The notes beneath the pieces are model-generated. The model saw only the letters and a program-made list of their open reading frames with translations. It did not search any database and was not told where the DNA came from. 64,000 nucleotides of DNA from Bifidobacterium choerinum (GTDB lineage: Bacteria > Actinomycetota > Actinomycetes > Actinomycetales > Bifidobacteriaceae). Of this stretch, positions 55,823-64,000 are shown in pieces; within the stretch, counting starts at the first letter, position 1; the number at the start of each line of letters is the position of its first letter. The stretch is taken from assembly GCF_000741135.1 (NCBI RefSeq), contig NZ_JGYU01000007.1, positions 62,001-126,000 of the forward strand, in the 5' to 3' direction. A program made the translations under genes and the position numbers.

Positions 55823-57766
55823 ATGCCCACACGTGACGACGACGAACATGGTATCGAAACCACACCGGACGAGGTGACGGCGCAGGACGCCGACGGTGTC
55901 GATACGGCGGACGACGCTGCTGCGGACACGACGGCTACGACGGACGCTGGCGACGGCATCGGCGAGGACGGGCAGGACAAGCCGGCATGGTACCGGCGCG
56001 TGCGCTGGTGGGGATGGATCCTCATCGCGGTCGCCGCGGTCATCGTCGCCTTCGTCGGCACGGTCGGCACGCAGGCGCTGCTCGTCAAGCATCACGAGGA
56101 GGCGGCGATCGCCGTCGTCAAGGACGCCGTCAAGAAGAACCGCCTCAACGACCTCGACGGCGTCGTCGCCGACGTGCAGCGGCAGACGCGCGCCGCAAGG
56201 GACATCACGGACGGCGGCCTGTGGTCGTTCACCGAGAAGATCCCCGGCATCAAGGGCAGCATGCGCGTCGTGCGCATGATGACCGACGTCGTCGACGACA
56301 TGGCGCAGGACACGGCGCCGAAATTCGTCGACGTCGCGCAGCGGATCGACGTCAAGTCGATCTACAAGAACGGACGCATCAACGTCGAGCCGATCATGCA
56401 GGCGCTGCCGGAGCTCGACACGGCCGCGCAGTCGCTGCAGCACTATACCGAGGAACTCAACAAGATCCCCGAACCGGGCATCGGCATCGTTGCGAACACG
56501 CTCAACAGCAGCCGTGGCATGCTTGACAAGGCCAATGGATACCTGCAGGAAGGCGTTCACGAATTCGCGCCGAAGCTGCCCGAATGGCTCGGCTACGACG
56601 GCAAGCAGACCTATGCCATCCTGGCGATGACGCCCGATGAGATGCGCGCCAGCGGTGGCCTGATCGGTGCGGTCGGCACCGTCACGATCGACGACGGCAA
56701 GATCGAGATCGGGGACTTCACGAGCAACACGAAATTCTCCGGATACAAGATCACGGCACGCAACCTCTCCGAGGACGAATACCGTCTGTACAAGGAGGAG
56801 GGTCCGATGCGTCTGAACTACGATCTTCGAGACATCGCGAATTCACCGGATAACGTGCGCGTCGCCGAATACTTCAAGGACATCTGGGACCAGACGGCGA
56901 TGGGCAAGCACACCGAACTCGACGGCGTCATCCTGGCCGATCCGCTGATGGTGCAGGGCCTCGTCAAAGTGCTCGGCGACGTGACATTGCCCGACGGCAC
57001 CGTGCTCGACGGCACGAACACCGCCGACTTCCTGCTGAACACCGCCTATAAGGAGTATGCGCCCGAGGATACGGACGCGATGTTCGGCACCGTCGCAAAG
57101 TCCTGCGTCAAGCGTCTGATGGGCGATTTGCAGATGGGCAAGATGGCGAGCCTCGTCTCCGAGATGCACACGCTCGCGCATGACCGCCACCTGTCCGTAT
57201 ATTCCTTCGACCCGACGATGCAGCAGATCCTGTGGAGTCTGGGCATGACCTCCACGGTGCCGCTCAACGAGGCGCGACCGGAGATCGGCATCTACATCAC
57301 TGAGAACAACCCGTCGAAGATCGGCTGGTACATCAAGCGCTCCACGAAGATTACGCAGCTCGACTGCGGTGAGGAGGGCCCGGCGAAGTACCATGTGGAA
57401 TACACGATCCGCAACACGATGACCGATGAGGAATCGAAGACGCTGCCGCCGTACATCACCGGCGTCAGGGCCGAATACCCCGACAGCCACGGCACGAGCT
57501 TCGAGAAGATCATGTTCATGCCGCCGGCGGGAGGCACGATGAGCAACTTCGAGGTCAGTGGCAACGGCGCGGATCCGGTCGCCGATTCGCTCAACTTCAG
57601 GCTCATCTACACGACGATGACGCAGGTGCAGCCGGAAAGCACCGTCACCTATTCCTTCGACGTGACGGTGTCGCCGGACGCGACGACGAAGCTCGGCGTC
57701 GACGAGACGCCGACGACATCGTCGAAGCCGGACGTCACCTACACGAAGCTGTGCCGCGTGCAGTGA
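55823..57766 (+). CDS. DUF4012 membrane-anchored protein (second copy)
   Basis: 647 residues. An acidic N-terminal tail of about 55 residues lies inside the cell. One membrane helix (about residues 63-83) follows, and the rest is outside. WLGYDGKQTYAILAMTPDEM, RASGGLIGAVGTVTIDDGKI and GDFTSNTKFSGYKITARNL match the DUF4012 core; the C-terminal half has GIYITENNPSKIGWYIKRST and TYSFDVTVSPDATTKLGVDE. It is colinear with the protein at 8198-10015; the main difference is the longer acidic tail. GAGAGGAAT precedes the ATG. It closes locus II after the rfb genes. Function unproven; a role in glycan handling outside the membrane is likely from context. Confidence 0.8.
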   Translation: MPTRDDDEHGIETTPDEVTAQDADGVDTADDAAADTTATTDAGDGIGEDGQDKPAWYRRVRWWGWILIAVAAVIVAFVGTVGTQALLVKHHEEAAIAVVKDAVKKNRLNDLDGVVADVQRQTRAARDITDGGLWSFTEKIPGIKGSMRVVRMMTDVVDDMAQDTAPKFVDVAQRIDVKSIYKNGRINVEPIMQALPELDTAAQSLQHYTEELNKIPEPGIGIVANTLNSSRGMLDKANGYLQEGVHEFAPKLPEWLGYDGKQTYAILAMTPDEMRASGGLIGAVGTVTIDDGKIEIGDFTSNTKFSGYKITARNLSEDEYRLYKEEGPMRLNYDLRDIANSPDNVRVAEYFKDIWDQTAMGKHTELDGVILADPLMVQGLVKVLGDVTLPDGTVLDGTNTADFLLNTAYKEYAPEDTDAMFGTVAKSCVKRLMGDLQMGKMASLVSEMHTLAHDRHLSVYSFDPTMQQILWSLGMTSTVPLNEARPEIGIYITENNPSKIGWYIKRSTKITQLDCGEEGPAKYHVEYTIRNTMTDEESKTLPPYITGVRAEYPDSHGTSFEKIMFMPPAGGTMSNFEVSGNGADPVADSLNFRLIYTTMTQVQPESTVTYSFDVTVSPDATTKLGVDETPTTSSKPDVTYTKLCRVQ

Positions 57767-57977
57767 CGATGACGCGGCGCTGACGGTGCGATGACGGCGT
57801 CGCAATGGGCGACGATATGGGGTGGAATGAATATTCGTTCCGCCCCTTCGCTTATTCATCCGTGGTTATCGCGGCTGATCGCTCTGCAATGCGCGACACT
57901 TCGATTTTTAAAAGTACGATATATGTTATATAGTTTAAGAGCAAGTAATCAAAATCTCGACGTAAGGAAGTTTGAAT
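57767..57977 (+). promoter_or_regulatory. AT-rich leader before the small unknown gene
   Basis: Bases 57900-57960 are unusually AT-rich for this region (TTTTTAAAAG, ATATATGTTATATAG), which suggests a promoter or protein-binding site. The -10 could be TATATG or TATAGT; no firm -35 is seen. AAGGAAG lies seven bases before the ATG at 57978. Confidence 0.4.
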
Positions 57978-58451
57978 ATGTCGGTTTTACAAGGTTTTGA
58001 GCCCGTCAATCCTGCCAGCACCGCAGGCAAATCCGTGCTCACGGTGACGCCCCGGTACATGCGTTTCAACAAGAACACGGTGCAGGAATTGGAAGCTCCC
58101 CGCTATGTGCAGATTCTGACGAATCCTCATACCAAGCAGGTCGCCATCCATGAATGCGCGGAGACGGATGCCAACGCCATCGAATTCGTCAAGCCGAACC
58201 ATAAGACCGCATCGGTGACGCTGAACAGCCTGGTCGTGCTCAACGCCGTACTGCGGTTCTTCGACTTCCCTGAGGTCGCCGATGACGAGGTCGCCTTCGC
58301 GCAGCTCAAGGGCACGTCGTTCCCGGAGGACAAGACGGTCATCTTCGACGTACGTGATTGCCGTCAGGGCGTCATGAAGAAGCGCGGCCGCAAAAAGGGC
58401 GTCGATTACAACGCGTCCGGGAACGCGTCGGCTCCCAAGCACGCCGCCTGA
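57978..58451 (+). CDS. Small conserved-looking protein of unknown function with a basic tail
   Basis: 157 residues. The start SVLQGFEPVNPASTAGKSVL is followed by a mixed domain (VTPRYMRFNKNTVQELEAPR, VQILTNPHTKQVAIHEC, VVLNAVLRFFDFPEVADDEV). The C-terminal MKKRGRKKGVDYNASG is strongly basic and resembles an AT-hook (RGRK). No signal peptide or membrane helix. I do not recognise the family. The strong ribosome site, AT-rich leader and a long palindromic terminator after it suggest a well-expressed single gene. Binding DNA or RNA is a guess from the tail. Confidence 0.7.
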   Translation: MSVLQGFEPVNPASTAGKSVLTVTPRYMRFNKNTVQELEAPRYVQILTNPHTKQVAIHECAETDANAIEFVKPNHKTASVTLNSLVVLNAVLRFFDFPEVADDEVAFAQLKGTSFPEDKTVIFDVRDCRQGVMKKRGRKKGVDYNASGNASAPKHAA

Positions 58452-58468
58452 TTGTTTCAGCGCGTCAT

Positions 58469-58512
58469 ACAATATTGAGCCCCCATGGTGCACCATGGGG
58501 GCTCAATATTGT
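58469..58512. terminator. 44-base perfect palindrome, bidirectional terminator
   Basis: The sequence from ACAATATTGAGCCCCC to its exact complement is a complete palindrome with no loop bases. It lies between the convergent ends of the unknown gene (58451) and the G5 protein gene (58553). The AT-rich ends give a short U run on each side, so it can stop both genes. Confidence 0.85.
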
Positions 58513-58552
58513 TCGGAGGACGGAACCGCCGAACTCGGGACTCATCTTCGGA

Positions 58553-59611
58553 TCAGTACCAGTGGTTCGCCTGCCAGAACGCGTATGCGCCTTGGATTGA
58601 GCCGTAACGGCCCTTGCAGTAGTCCCAGAACCACTTGAGCTGTGTCTGGTAGTTCGTCGCCCAGTCGGCGCCGTGCGAGGCCATCTTGCTGCCCGGCAGC
58701 GCCTGCGCCAGGCCATAGGCGCCGGAGGACGGGTTCGTGGCCGTGACCGACCAGCCGGATTCATGGGAGATGATGAAGACGGTGGCCGTGAAGTCGGCCT
58801 CGGTGCCGCCGTTCGCGAGCAGATAGTCATGTGCCCACTGCTGCATCTCGCCGACCGGGGCGGTCGTGCCGATATTGTTGTTCGACGCCGGCTTCGACGC
58901 GTTGCCCGAATCCGACGTGGCCTTGTCCGATGTGTCCTGCGTCGGCTCCGGCTGCGCGGCCGGCTGCGGGTTCGCGGTGCCGACGAGGACGACCTTCTCG
59001 ACCGGGGCCTTCTTCACCCATGAGGCGAAGGTGTTCGACGAGATGATCCTGTCGCCGCTGCGTTCGACGAGGTTCGTGCGTTCGAGGATGCCCTCCTGGC
59101 CTTCCGTCTCGACCTTCTCGGTGCCCTTCGGCAGCGACGACGTCTCCTTCTTGACGGTGTTGAACGGAATCTTCGATTCCTCGGTCTCCATCTTCGCGCC
59201 GGCTCGGTTGATCGTGATCGTCGTCGATTCGTCGACCTTCGTCTTCAGCGACGGCTCGACGGTGTCGCCGCTCTCCAAGGTGATGTCGCCGGCGTCGAGC
59301 ACCGACTTCACATCGGTGAAGTTCGTGCCGAGCACGGTGCGTGTCTTGCCATTGATTGTGACGTTCACGTAGGTCGGCTCGCCGTCGAGCGCGTCACGTG
59401 CGTTGCCACGGGAGGCCGCGTGCTCGTCCGAGATCGAGTAGGCGGTCGGCTGTGCGGTGGGGGCGGCATCGGCATGGGAATAGATGCTTCGTGTGGCCGC
59501 ACCTCCAGCCACGACCAGACCCACGGCCGCGCACACGGAGGCGATGCGGATCCACTGCCTCTTGGTGAGCGAGCGAAGCGTCGGCTGGTCTGCTTTGTGA
59601 TGGGTAGCCAT
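58553..59611 (-). CDS. Exported G5-domain protein with a transglycosylase-like C-terminus
   Basis: 352 residues from ATG 59611, with GAGGAGCAC upstream. An N-terminal membrane or signal helix (about 21-41) is followed by a DUF348-type domain (VNVTINGKTRTVLGTNFTDV) and a G5 domain (KIPFNTVKKETSSLPKGTEK, EGILERTNLVERSGDRII). A Pro/Ser/Asn-rich linker then leads to a lysozyme-like domain with FIISHESGWSVTATNPSSGA and YGLAQALPGSKMASHGADW. The Glu of SHESGW is the likely catalytic residue. It resembles resuscitation-promoting factors and other wall lytic enzymes, acting on peptidoglycan. The protein ends shortly after the domain (NHWY). Confidence 0.85.
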   Translation of the reverse strand: MATHHKADQPTLRSLTKRQWIRIASVCAAVGLVVAGGAATRSIYSHADAAPTAQPTAYSISDEHAASRGNARDALDGEPTYVNVTINGKTRTVLGTNFTDVKSVLDAGDITLESGDTVEPSLKTKVDESTTITINRAGAKMETEESKIPFNTVKKETSSLPKGTEKVETEGQEGILERTNLVERSGDRIISSNTFASWVKKAPVEKVVLVGTANPQPAAQPEPTQDTSDKATSDSGNASKPASNNNIGTTAPVGEMQQWAHDYLLANGGTEADFTATVFIISHESGWSVTATNPSSGAYGLAQALPGSKMASHGADWATNYQTQLKWFWDYCKGRYGSIQGAYAFWQANHWY

Positions 59612-59881
59612 TGTGCTCCTCAACGTACGTCCGATAATCCTCGGCGGTATTCGCGACCCTGGTCCTGCAGGGGCGTCGCGGTGCGTGCGGTCGCATATGG
59701 CCGCCGCCGGAATGCACACTGAACAACAGTATATCGCACGCCCTTCGCGCGGCCTCGGGAATGTCTATATCTTCACAGTTCGGACATCGATGTCCACACG
59801 TCGATCGCAGACGGCGGCGACCCGGCATGCCATGCGCGCGCCACAAATCGAGGGGAAGGGCCAGAGACCAAGGAGACGAAA

Positions 59882-59915
59882 AGGCCCGTTCCGACCGATT
59901 GGCCGGAACGGGCCT
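59882..59915 (-). terminator. Hairpin terminator after thioredoxin
   Basis: Arms AGGCCCGTTCCG (59882-59893) and CGGAACGGGCCT (59904-59915). Read on the minus strand the stem is followed by TTTTCGTCTC. It lies just after the thioredoxin stop. Confidence 0.8.
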
Positions 59916-59929
59916 GCCGCCGGGACGGA

Positions 59930-60328
59930 TTACTTGTCCTCGTGCTCCTCGAGGATCTCATGCGGATCCTCGCCGTTCTTCTGCGCCTCCTCGAGCGCGG
60001 TCTGCACGTCGAGCTTCTTCGCCTGGTCGATGATGTCATCGAGATCCGGCGCGCGCAGCGCGCCTGGCTCCTGATAGATGATGTGACCGTCCTTGACGAT
60101 CATCAGCGTCGGCACGGCCTGGACGTTCGCCTGCGCGGCGAGGTCCTGGTTCTTGTCGATGTCGATCTTGCCGAAGAAGACGTCCGGGTTCGCCTCGCTC
60201 GCCTTCTCGAAGATCGGGCCGAAGGCGCGGCACGGGCCGCACCAGGTGGCGAAGAAGTCGAAGAACGCGAGCTGATGGTCCTTGACTGCCTGCGGGAAGG
60301 TCTCGGTGGTGATTTCCTGAACTGCCAT
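59930..60328 (-). CDS. Thioredoxin
   Basis: 132 residues. The redox site WCGPC is at residues 29-33 in FFATWCGPCRAFGPIFEKAS; the cis-Pro is in VQAVPTLMIVKDG. The C-terminus is longer and more acidic than in E. coli thioredoxin (LEEAQKNGEDPHEILEE). It reduces disulfides in cell proteins using thioredoxin reductase. AAGGAG precedes the ATG at 60328. The frame continues far upstream but the family start is clear. It is a single gene with its own terminator. Confidence 0.93.
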   Translation of the reverse strand: MAVQEITTETFPQAVKDHQLAFFDFFATWCGPCRAFGPIFEKASEANPDVFFGKIDIDKNQDLAAQANVQAVPTLMIVKDGHIIYQEPGALRAPDLDDIIDQAKKLDVQTALEEAQKNGEDPHEILEEHEDK

Positions 60329-60541
60329 GGTGGTCTCCTTAATGACGTTCGTTCTCGATGGGTCTGTCATGCACAACCGCATCGCCTTCTCAAGCATTCC
60401 ATAAACACGCGGAAGCGATGCCGAATCAGCCAGCGGGGGAATCGCGGCGCCCGCGGCGGCCTTGGGATACCGCCGGTCGCATGCGACGCGGCGCCGACAC
60501 GCCGCTTCCGCCCGCGGCCCATGCGCATCGATAATGGGTAC

Positions 60542-61177
60542 ATGCCAGTTCTGAATGACGAAGTGCCGGACGACGGCGATTACGATGCGGGGCGCCGTCG
60601 TGGCGAATTCGACCACATCACCCCGGAGGACTTCACGAGGTCGCGCGGCTCCGGCCGCGTCACGCCTCCCGGATGGATCGACGAGAACGAACTGAGACGT
60701 GTGCGTCGCGAGATGCCGGTCGCGTACGTGGAGGTTGTGCCGGTGCGCGTCGACGACTTCGGCCGCGTGACGAGCATCGGCTCGCTGCTGCGCGTCTCCG
60801 ATGGCGGCGCCGTCATCGAACGCACGCTCATCGCCGGTCGCGTGCTCTACCATGAGACGATTCGCGAGGCGATCGCGCGCAACGTCGCGAAGGACCTCGG
60901 CGACATCGCATTGCCGATGCTGCCGCAAGGCCTGACGCCGTTCACCGTCGCAGAGTTCTTCCCGACGCCCGGCGTCTCGCCGTACCACGATGAGCGTCAG
61001 CATGCGATCGCGCTGTGCTACATCGTGCCGATCGCCGGCGACTGCAAGCCGCAGGACGAGACACTCGACGTCGAATGGGTCGATCCGCGGTCGGCCGCGT
61101 TCGACGAATTCCTCGGGCAGATGAGCGACGGCCACGACTACATCGTGCGCCAGGCGCTCGCATGGACCGGGCTGTGA
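60542..61177 (+). CDS. DUF4916-like / Nudix-fold protein
   Basis: 211 residues. PPGWIDENELRRVRREMPVA, YVEVVPVRVDDFGRV and a middle YHETIREAIARNVAKDLG lead to a C-terminal HAIALCYIVPIAGDCKPQDE and DVEWVDP. This matches the actinobacterial DUF4916 group with a Nudix-like fold, but I see no complete Nudix box (GX5EX7REUXEEXGU). Hydrolytic activity is therefore doubtful. The first 35 residues are polar and variable. A GATAAT lies just before the ATG; the ribosome site is weak. It is followed by the alpha/beta hydrolase gene after 56 bases. Confidence 0.7.
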   Translation: MPVLNDEVPDDGDYDAGRRRGEFDHITPEDFTRSRGSGRVTPPGWIDENELRRVRREMPVAYVEVVPVRVDDFGRVTSIGSLLRVSDGGAVIERTLIAGRVLYHETIREAIARNVAKDLGDIALPMLPQGLTPFTVAEFFPTPGVSPYHDERQHAIALCYIVPIAGDCKPQDETLDVEWVDPRSAAFDEFLGQMSDGHDYIVRQALAWTGL

Positions 61178-61233
61178 GCGGCCGCGGACGGCGAATGGTT
61201 GCGGACGAATACACGGATAAGAAGAGGCGAAGG

Positions 61234-62103
61234 ATGACGCTGACGATCGAAAACCACATCTACAGGGACGGCGAGGGGATGCCGCTCGTCCTCGTGCACG
61301 GATTCCCGGTCGACCACAGGATGTGGGATCGCTGCGCGACGGCGCTGATGGAGACGACGGACGCGCAGGAGCTCGCGCAGTTCCCGATCTGGGCGCCCGA
61401 CATGCCGGGAGCCGGCGCCTCGCCGACGCCGAAGCCGCAGGACAGCGGCCGGATCGCCGAGGACGGCGCGTATCCGCAGGCGCTCGACATGGTCGCCGAC
61501 GCCTACGTCGAGCTGCTGCACGCGGCCGGCTACCGACAGGCGATCTGGGCGGGGCTGTCGATGGGCGGATACGTCGTCCTCGACATCCAGCGGCGGCACC
61601 CCGAGGCGATCGCCGGCGTCGCGCTGCTCGACACGAAGGGCGACGCCGACAGTGCTCAGGCGCGCGCGAACCGTATACGCATCGCACATGAATGCGTCGA
61701 ACGGCACACGACCGAGCCGGTCATGTTCTTCACCGACGTGCAGCCTGAGGATTCGAGCGTCAAGCGTTCGCAGGCCTACATCGACCAGTTCGGTACCTGG
61801 ATCCGCGAGCAGCAGCCGGCCGGCATCGCATGGCGCGAGCTGATGGCGGCGGGCCGGCCCGACCTCAACGACCAGTTCGCGCGGGTCGAAGTGCCGGCGG
61901 CCGTCATCTGCGGCGTCGACGACCCGTCGAGCAGCCCGAAGGTCATGCGACCGATTGCGGACCGGATGACGGGCACCGACGTCATGTTCACCGAGATCGA
62001 GGACTGCGGGCATTTCAGCGCATGGGAGCGGCCGCAGATCGTCGCCGATGCGCTGCTCGACCTCGTCGCACGCGTGCCGCGCGGCGTCGACGAGGATCGG
62101 TAG
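61234..62103 (+). CDS. Alpha/beta hydrolase
   Basis: 289 residues. PLVLVHGFPVDHRMWDR holds the oxyanion HG. The nucleophile elbow GLSMGGYVVLDIQRRHPEA has Ser near residue 109; the acid is probably Asp in CGVDDPSSSP, and the base His in DCGHFSAWERP. A cap region lies between residues 130 and 210. The substrate is unknown; relatives include esterases and peroxidases. ATG 61234 follows AGAGGCGAAGG. It probably shares a transcript with the DUF4916 gene. Confidence 0.87.
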   Translation: MTLTIENHIYRDGEGMPLVLVHGFPVDHRMWDRCATALMETTDAQELAQFPIWAPDMPGAGASPTPKPQDSGRIAEDGAYPQALDMVADAYVELLHAAGYRQAIWAGLSMGGYVVLDIQRRHPEAIAGVALLDTKGDADSAQARANRIRIAHECVERHTTEPVMFFTDVQPEDSSVKRSQAYIDQFGTWIREQQPAGIAWRELMAAGRPDLNDQFARVEVPAAVICGVDDPSSSPKVMRPIADRMTGTDVMFTEIEDCGHFSAWERPQIVADALLDLVARVPRGVDEDR

Positions 62104-62350
62104 TCGGGAATCGGCGGCCATAGGCGGCGGCTGAAATCGGTATTCGCGGATGCCGGCCGCGGTCGTACGGGCATGCGGCCGATGGCGGAATCTCGGCCGG
62201 CGGCGCCGATCGTATCGCGCAACGCGTAGCCGGCGCGGCGGCGTCATCGGGCGTCGTGTCCTACAGTGGAGGGAGGGCCGCACGCTGTACGGTCCGACGG
62301 ACTTGACGGAACAGACGACGACCGGAGACGGTCCCGAGGAGATGATGCCG
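62104..62350. other. Gap before the NudC gene
   Basis: The frame of the next gene is open through part of this 247-base gap, but the GAGGAG at 62336-62341 places the start after it. TACAGT near 62262-62267 could be a -10 box. I see no other gene. Confidence 0.35.
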
Positions 62351-63418
62351 ATGTTCTCATCGCTCGCATTGACGCAGGCGCTGCCGTACCTGCCGCTCGT
62401 CCAGGGCGATATCGCTTACGGCGTGGAACGGCGCGCCGACCCGCATCTCATCGACGACGTGCTGCGCGAGGCGGGCACGAGCGTCGTGCTCACACGCGCC
62501 GGACTGCTCGCCGTGCCCTTCGGACAGCGCGCGCTCACACGGCAGTCGACGGCGCATATGCGGCTCGCGATGCTGCCCGGGCAGTACGTCGCCGACGCGC
62601 TGCCGCACCATCCGGAGGTCAAGGCGATCTATCTCGGCTCCTACGCGGGCGCCGCGCCGCAGCACGTCGTCGCGCTCGACCTGACCGACGTCGCGCATCA
62701 GTCGCCCGAGGACGCCGCACGGCATGTCGACGACGCCTTCGACGATGCGAACGGCGGCCACGACACGCACGACGGCATCTTCGCGTCGGCGGTCGCGCGC
62801 TTCGACTGGGTCGATCTGCGCGGATTCGCGCCGCGCGCGTCGGCACGGGAGATCGGACAGGCGACGACGATGCTCGCCCTGTCGAACTGGTTCGCCTACC
62901 AGCGGCACTGCCCGCACTGCGGATACCCGGTCGAGCAGGCGATGAGCGGATGGGCGCAGCGCTGCACGAACTCCGAGGACGACTTCCGGCTGCTGTTCCC
63001 GCGCGTCGAGCCGGCCGTCATCATGACGGTCGTCGATGCGCAGGACCGGCTGCTCATCCAGCACAACAAGGCATGGAAGAACCCGCTGCTGTATTCGGTG
63101 TCCGCAGGATTCGTCGAGGCGGGGGAGAACCTCGAGCACGCCTGCAGGCGCGAGACGTTCGAGGAGACCGGCATCCGCGTCGGCGAGGTCAAGTATCTGG
63201 GCTCGCAGCCGTGGCCGTACAAGATCTCGCTGATGATGGGCTTCAAGGGGCAGGCGCTCAGCACCGACATACAGGTGGACGGCGAGGAGGTCGGCGACGC
63301 ACGGTGGGTGACGCGCGACGAATACACCGACCTGCTCGTGACCGGGCAGATCGAGGCTCCGGGCAAGGCGACGATCGCGCGCGTCATGATCGAGGAATGG
63401 TACGGCCGGCAGATCTGA
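62351..63418 (+). CDS. nudC: NAD(+)/NADH pyrophosphatase NudC
   Basis: About 355 residues from ATG 62351, nine bases after GAGGAG; ATG 62345 is also possible. The zinc-ribbon part CPHCGYPVEQAMSGWAQRC has only three Cys; the fourth is replaced (TNS). The Nudix box is complete in GFVEAGENLEHACRRETFEE followed by TGI. The NADH pyrophosphatase motif SQPWPYKISLMMGF sits just after the box. It splits NAD(H) and may remove NAD caps from RNA. A hairpin follows. Confidence 0.9.
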   Translation: MFSSLALTQALPYLPLVQGDIAYGVERRADPHLIDDVLREAGTSVVLTRAGLLAVPFGQRALTRQSTAHMRLAMLPGQYVADALPHHPEVKAIYLGSYAGAAPQHVVALDLTDVAHQSPEDAARHVDDAFDDANGGHDTHDGIFASAVARFDWVDLRGFAPRASAREIGQATTMLALSNWFAYQRHCPHCGYPVEQAMSGWAQRCTNSEDDFRLLFPRVEPAVIMTVVDAQDRLLIQHNKAWKNPLLYSVSAGFVEAGENLEHACRRETFEETGIRVGEVKYLGSQPWPYKISLMMGFKGQALSTDIQVDGEEVGDARWVTRDEYTDLLVTGQIEAPGKATIARVMIEEWYGRQI

Positions 63419-63450
63419 ACCCGGCAGATCCGAACATGGCCGGCGCGTAG

Positions 63451-63483
63451 GCGTCCGACGGGCGGGCCCCGCCCATCGGACGC
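63451..63483 (+). terminator. GC-rich hairpin after nudC
   Basis: Arms GCGTCCGACGGGCGG and CCGCCCATCGGACGC pair with one mismatch and a short loop. There is no T tail. It probably marks the end of the nudC transcript. Confidence 0.6.
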
Positions 63484-63494
63484 ACGGAAGCTGG

Positions 63495-63500
63495 CATAAT
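63495..63500 (+). promoter_or_regulatory. Possible -10 box of gcvH
   Basis: CATAAT lies about 115 bases before the gcvH start, just after the nudC hairpin. The -35 is not clear. Confidence 0.3.
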
Positions 63501-63615
63501 GGCGTCAACGCATCCGTCCGCCTCGGCATCCGGCCGACACTGCGCCGGCGTGCACGGCGGCACGGCATCAATAGGACAATCCAAAAAACGGCAACCCAAG
63601 GAAACGAGGAGCATC

Positions 63616-64000
63616 ATGGCACAAGAGGAACAGACGGGACAGGCGGACAGGCTCGACATCCCGCGTCATCTGCAGTACAGCGAGGACCATGTGTGGGTGG
63701 ACGACTCGGTCGAACCGGCCGTCATCGGCATCACCGAATACGCGGCCGAACACATGGGCGACATCGTGTTCGTCGACCTGCCGCAGGTCGGCACGCGCGT
63801 CGAGGCCGGCGACGAACTCGTGCAGGTCGAATCGGCGAAGGCCGTCGAACCGGTCATCAGCCCGGTCGCCGGCACCGTGAAGTACGTCAACCACGAAGCC
63901 GAGGACGACGCCGCGATCATCAACGACGACCCCTACGGCGAAGGCTGGCTCGTCAAGGTCGAGCTCGACGACGACCTCCCCGAACTGTTGGACGCGGACG
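63616..64000 (+). CDS. gcvH: Glycine cleavage system H protein (partial at the window end)
   Basis: 128 codons are seen before the window ends. YSEDHVWVDDSVEPAVIGIT, GDIVFVDLPQVGTRVEAGDE and VESAKAVEPVISPVAGTVKY are the H-protein hallmarks; the Lys near residue 75 in ESAKAVEP carries the lipoyl group. The protein shuttles aminomethyl groups, or serves as a lipoate carrier where the full system is missing. Bifidobacteria are often reported without a complete cleavage system, so the second role may apply. ACGAGGAGC precedes the ATG. Confidence 0.92.
   Translation, partial: MAQEEQTGQADRLDIPRHLQYSEDHVWVDDSVEPAVIGITEYAAEHMGDIVFVDLPQVGTRVEAGDELVQVESAKAVEPVISPVAGTVKYVNHEAEDDAAIINDDPYGEGWLVKVELDDDLPELLDAD

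Overview
The window is chromosomal DNA of a high-GC Gram-positive bacterium, almost certainly a Bifidobacterium. Supporting signs are the fused RfbC-RfbD rhamnose enzyme, the single-chain CydD-CydC-like ABC protein, pdxS-pdxT, a G5-domain wall hydrolase and GGAGG-type ribosome sites with ATG, GTG and TTG starts. The species cannot be fixed from the sequence alone; the gene content would suit the B. animalis/B. pseudolongum group. I saw no tRNA, rRNA, CRISPR array or intact transposase.

Layout. (1) 1-107 is the C-terminal tip of an SLH-domain surface protein. (2) 288-24341 is surface-polysaccharide locus I. It holds a Caps_synth-type transferase, a GT14 branching enzyme, a pyruvyl transferase, GT2 and GT4 glycosyltransferases, two Wzy-like polymerases, two flippases, a low-molecular-weight tyrosine phosphatase, a DUF4422 protein, a DUF4012 protein, a hexapeptide acetyltransferase and three membrane acyltransferases. 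One acyltransferase is broken by an in-frame TGA. Gene direction switches often, and the 13-24 kb part is visibly richer in A+T, as expected of a transferred mosaic. (3) 24382-40546 is a housekeeping/accessory block: acyl-CoA ligase, fused ABC exporter, PLP synthase (pdxS/pdxT), an orphan nuclease-like protein among palindromes, a Maf-Nudix fusion, a LacI regulator, an exported HNH nuclease, an NRAMP transporter, an MFS exporter and a small acidic protein. (4) 40906-57766 is polysaccharide locus II: priming sugar transferase, UDP-glucose dehydrogenase, Caps_synth transferase, GT2 enzymes, a DUF4422 protein, a flippase, rfbB-rfbCD-rfbA for dTDP-rhamnose and a second DUF4012 protein. (5) 57978-64000 holds a small unknown protein, a G5/transglycosylase-like wall protein, thioredoxin, a DUF4916-like Nudix protein, an alpha/beta hydrolase, NudC and the start of gcvH.

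How it fits together. Locus II supplies the lipid-linked first sugar, UDP-glucuronate and dTDP-rhamnose but shows no polymerase. Locus I has two polymerase candidates but no priming enzyme. Five protein types occur once in each locus (Caps_synth, DUF4422, WbbL-like GT2, flippase, DUF4012), so the loci look like diverged copies of one ancestral module that may still depend on each other. The products are probably acidic, rhamnose-containing, O-acetylated and possibly pyruvylated wall or capsular glycans assembled by a Wzx/Wzy-like route.

The main points for a second look are a run of nine Gs placed as the ribosome site of a glycosyltransferase gene (possible phase variation), the nonsense codon in the third acyltransferase, a family of palindromes around an apparently truncated nuclease-like protein, and the duplicated DUF4012 proteins.
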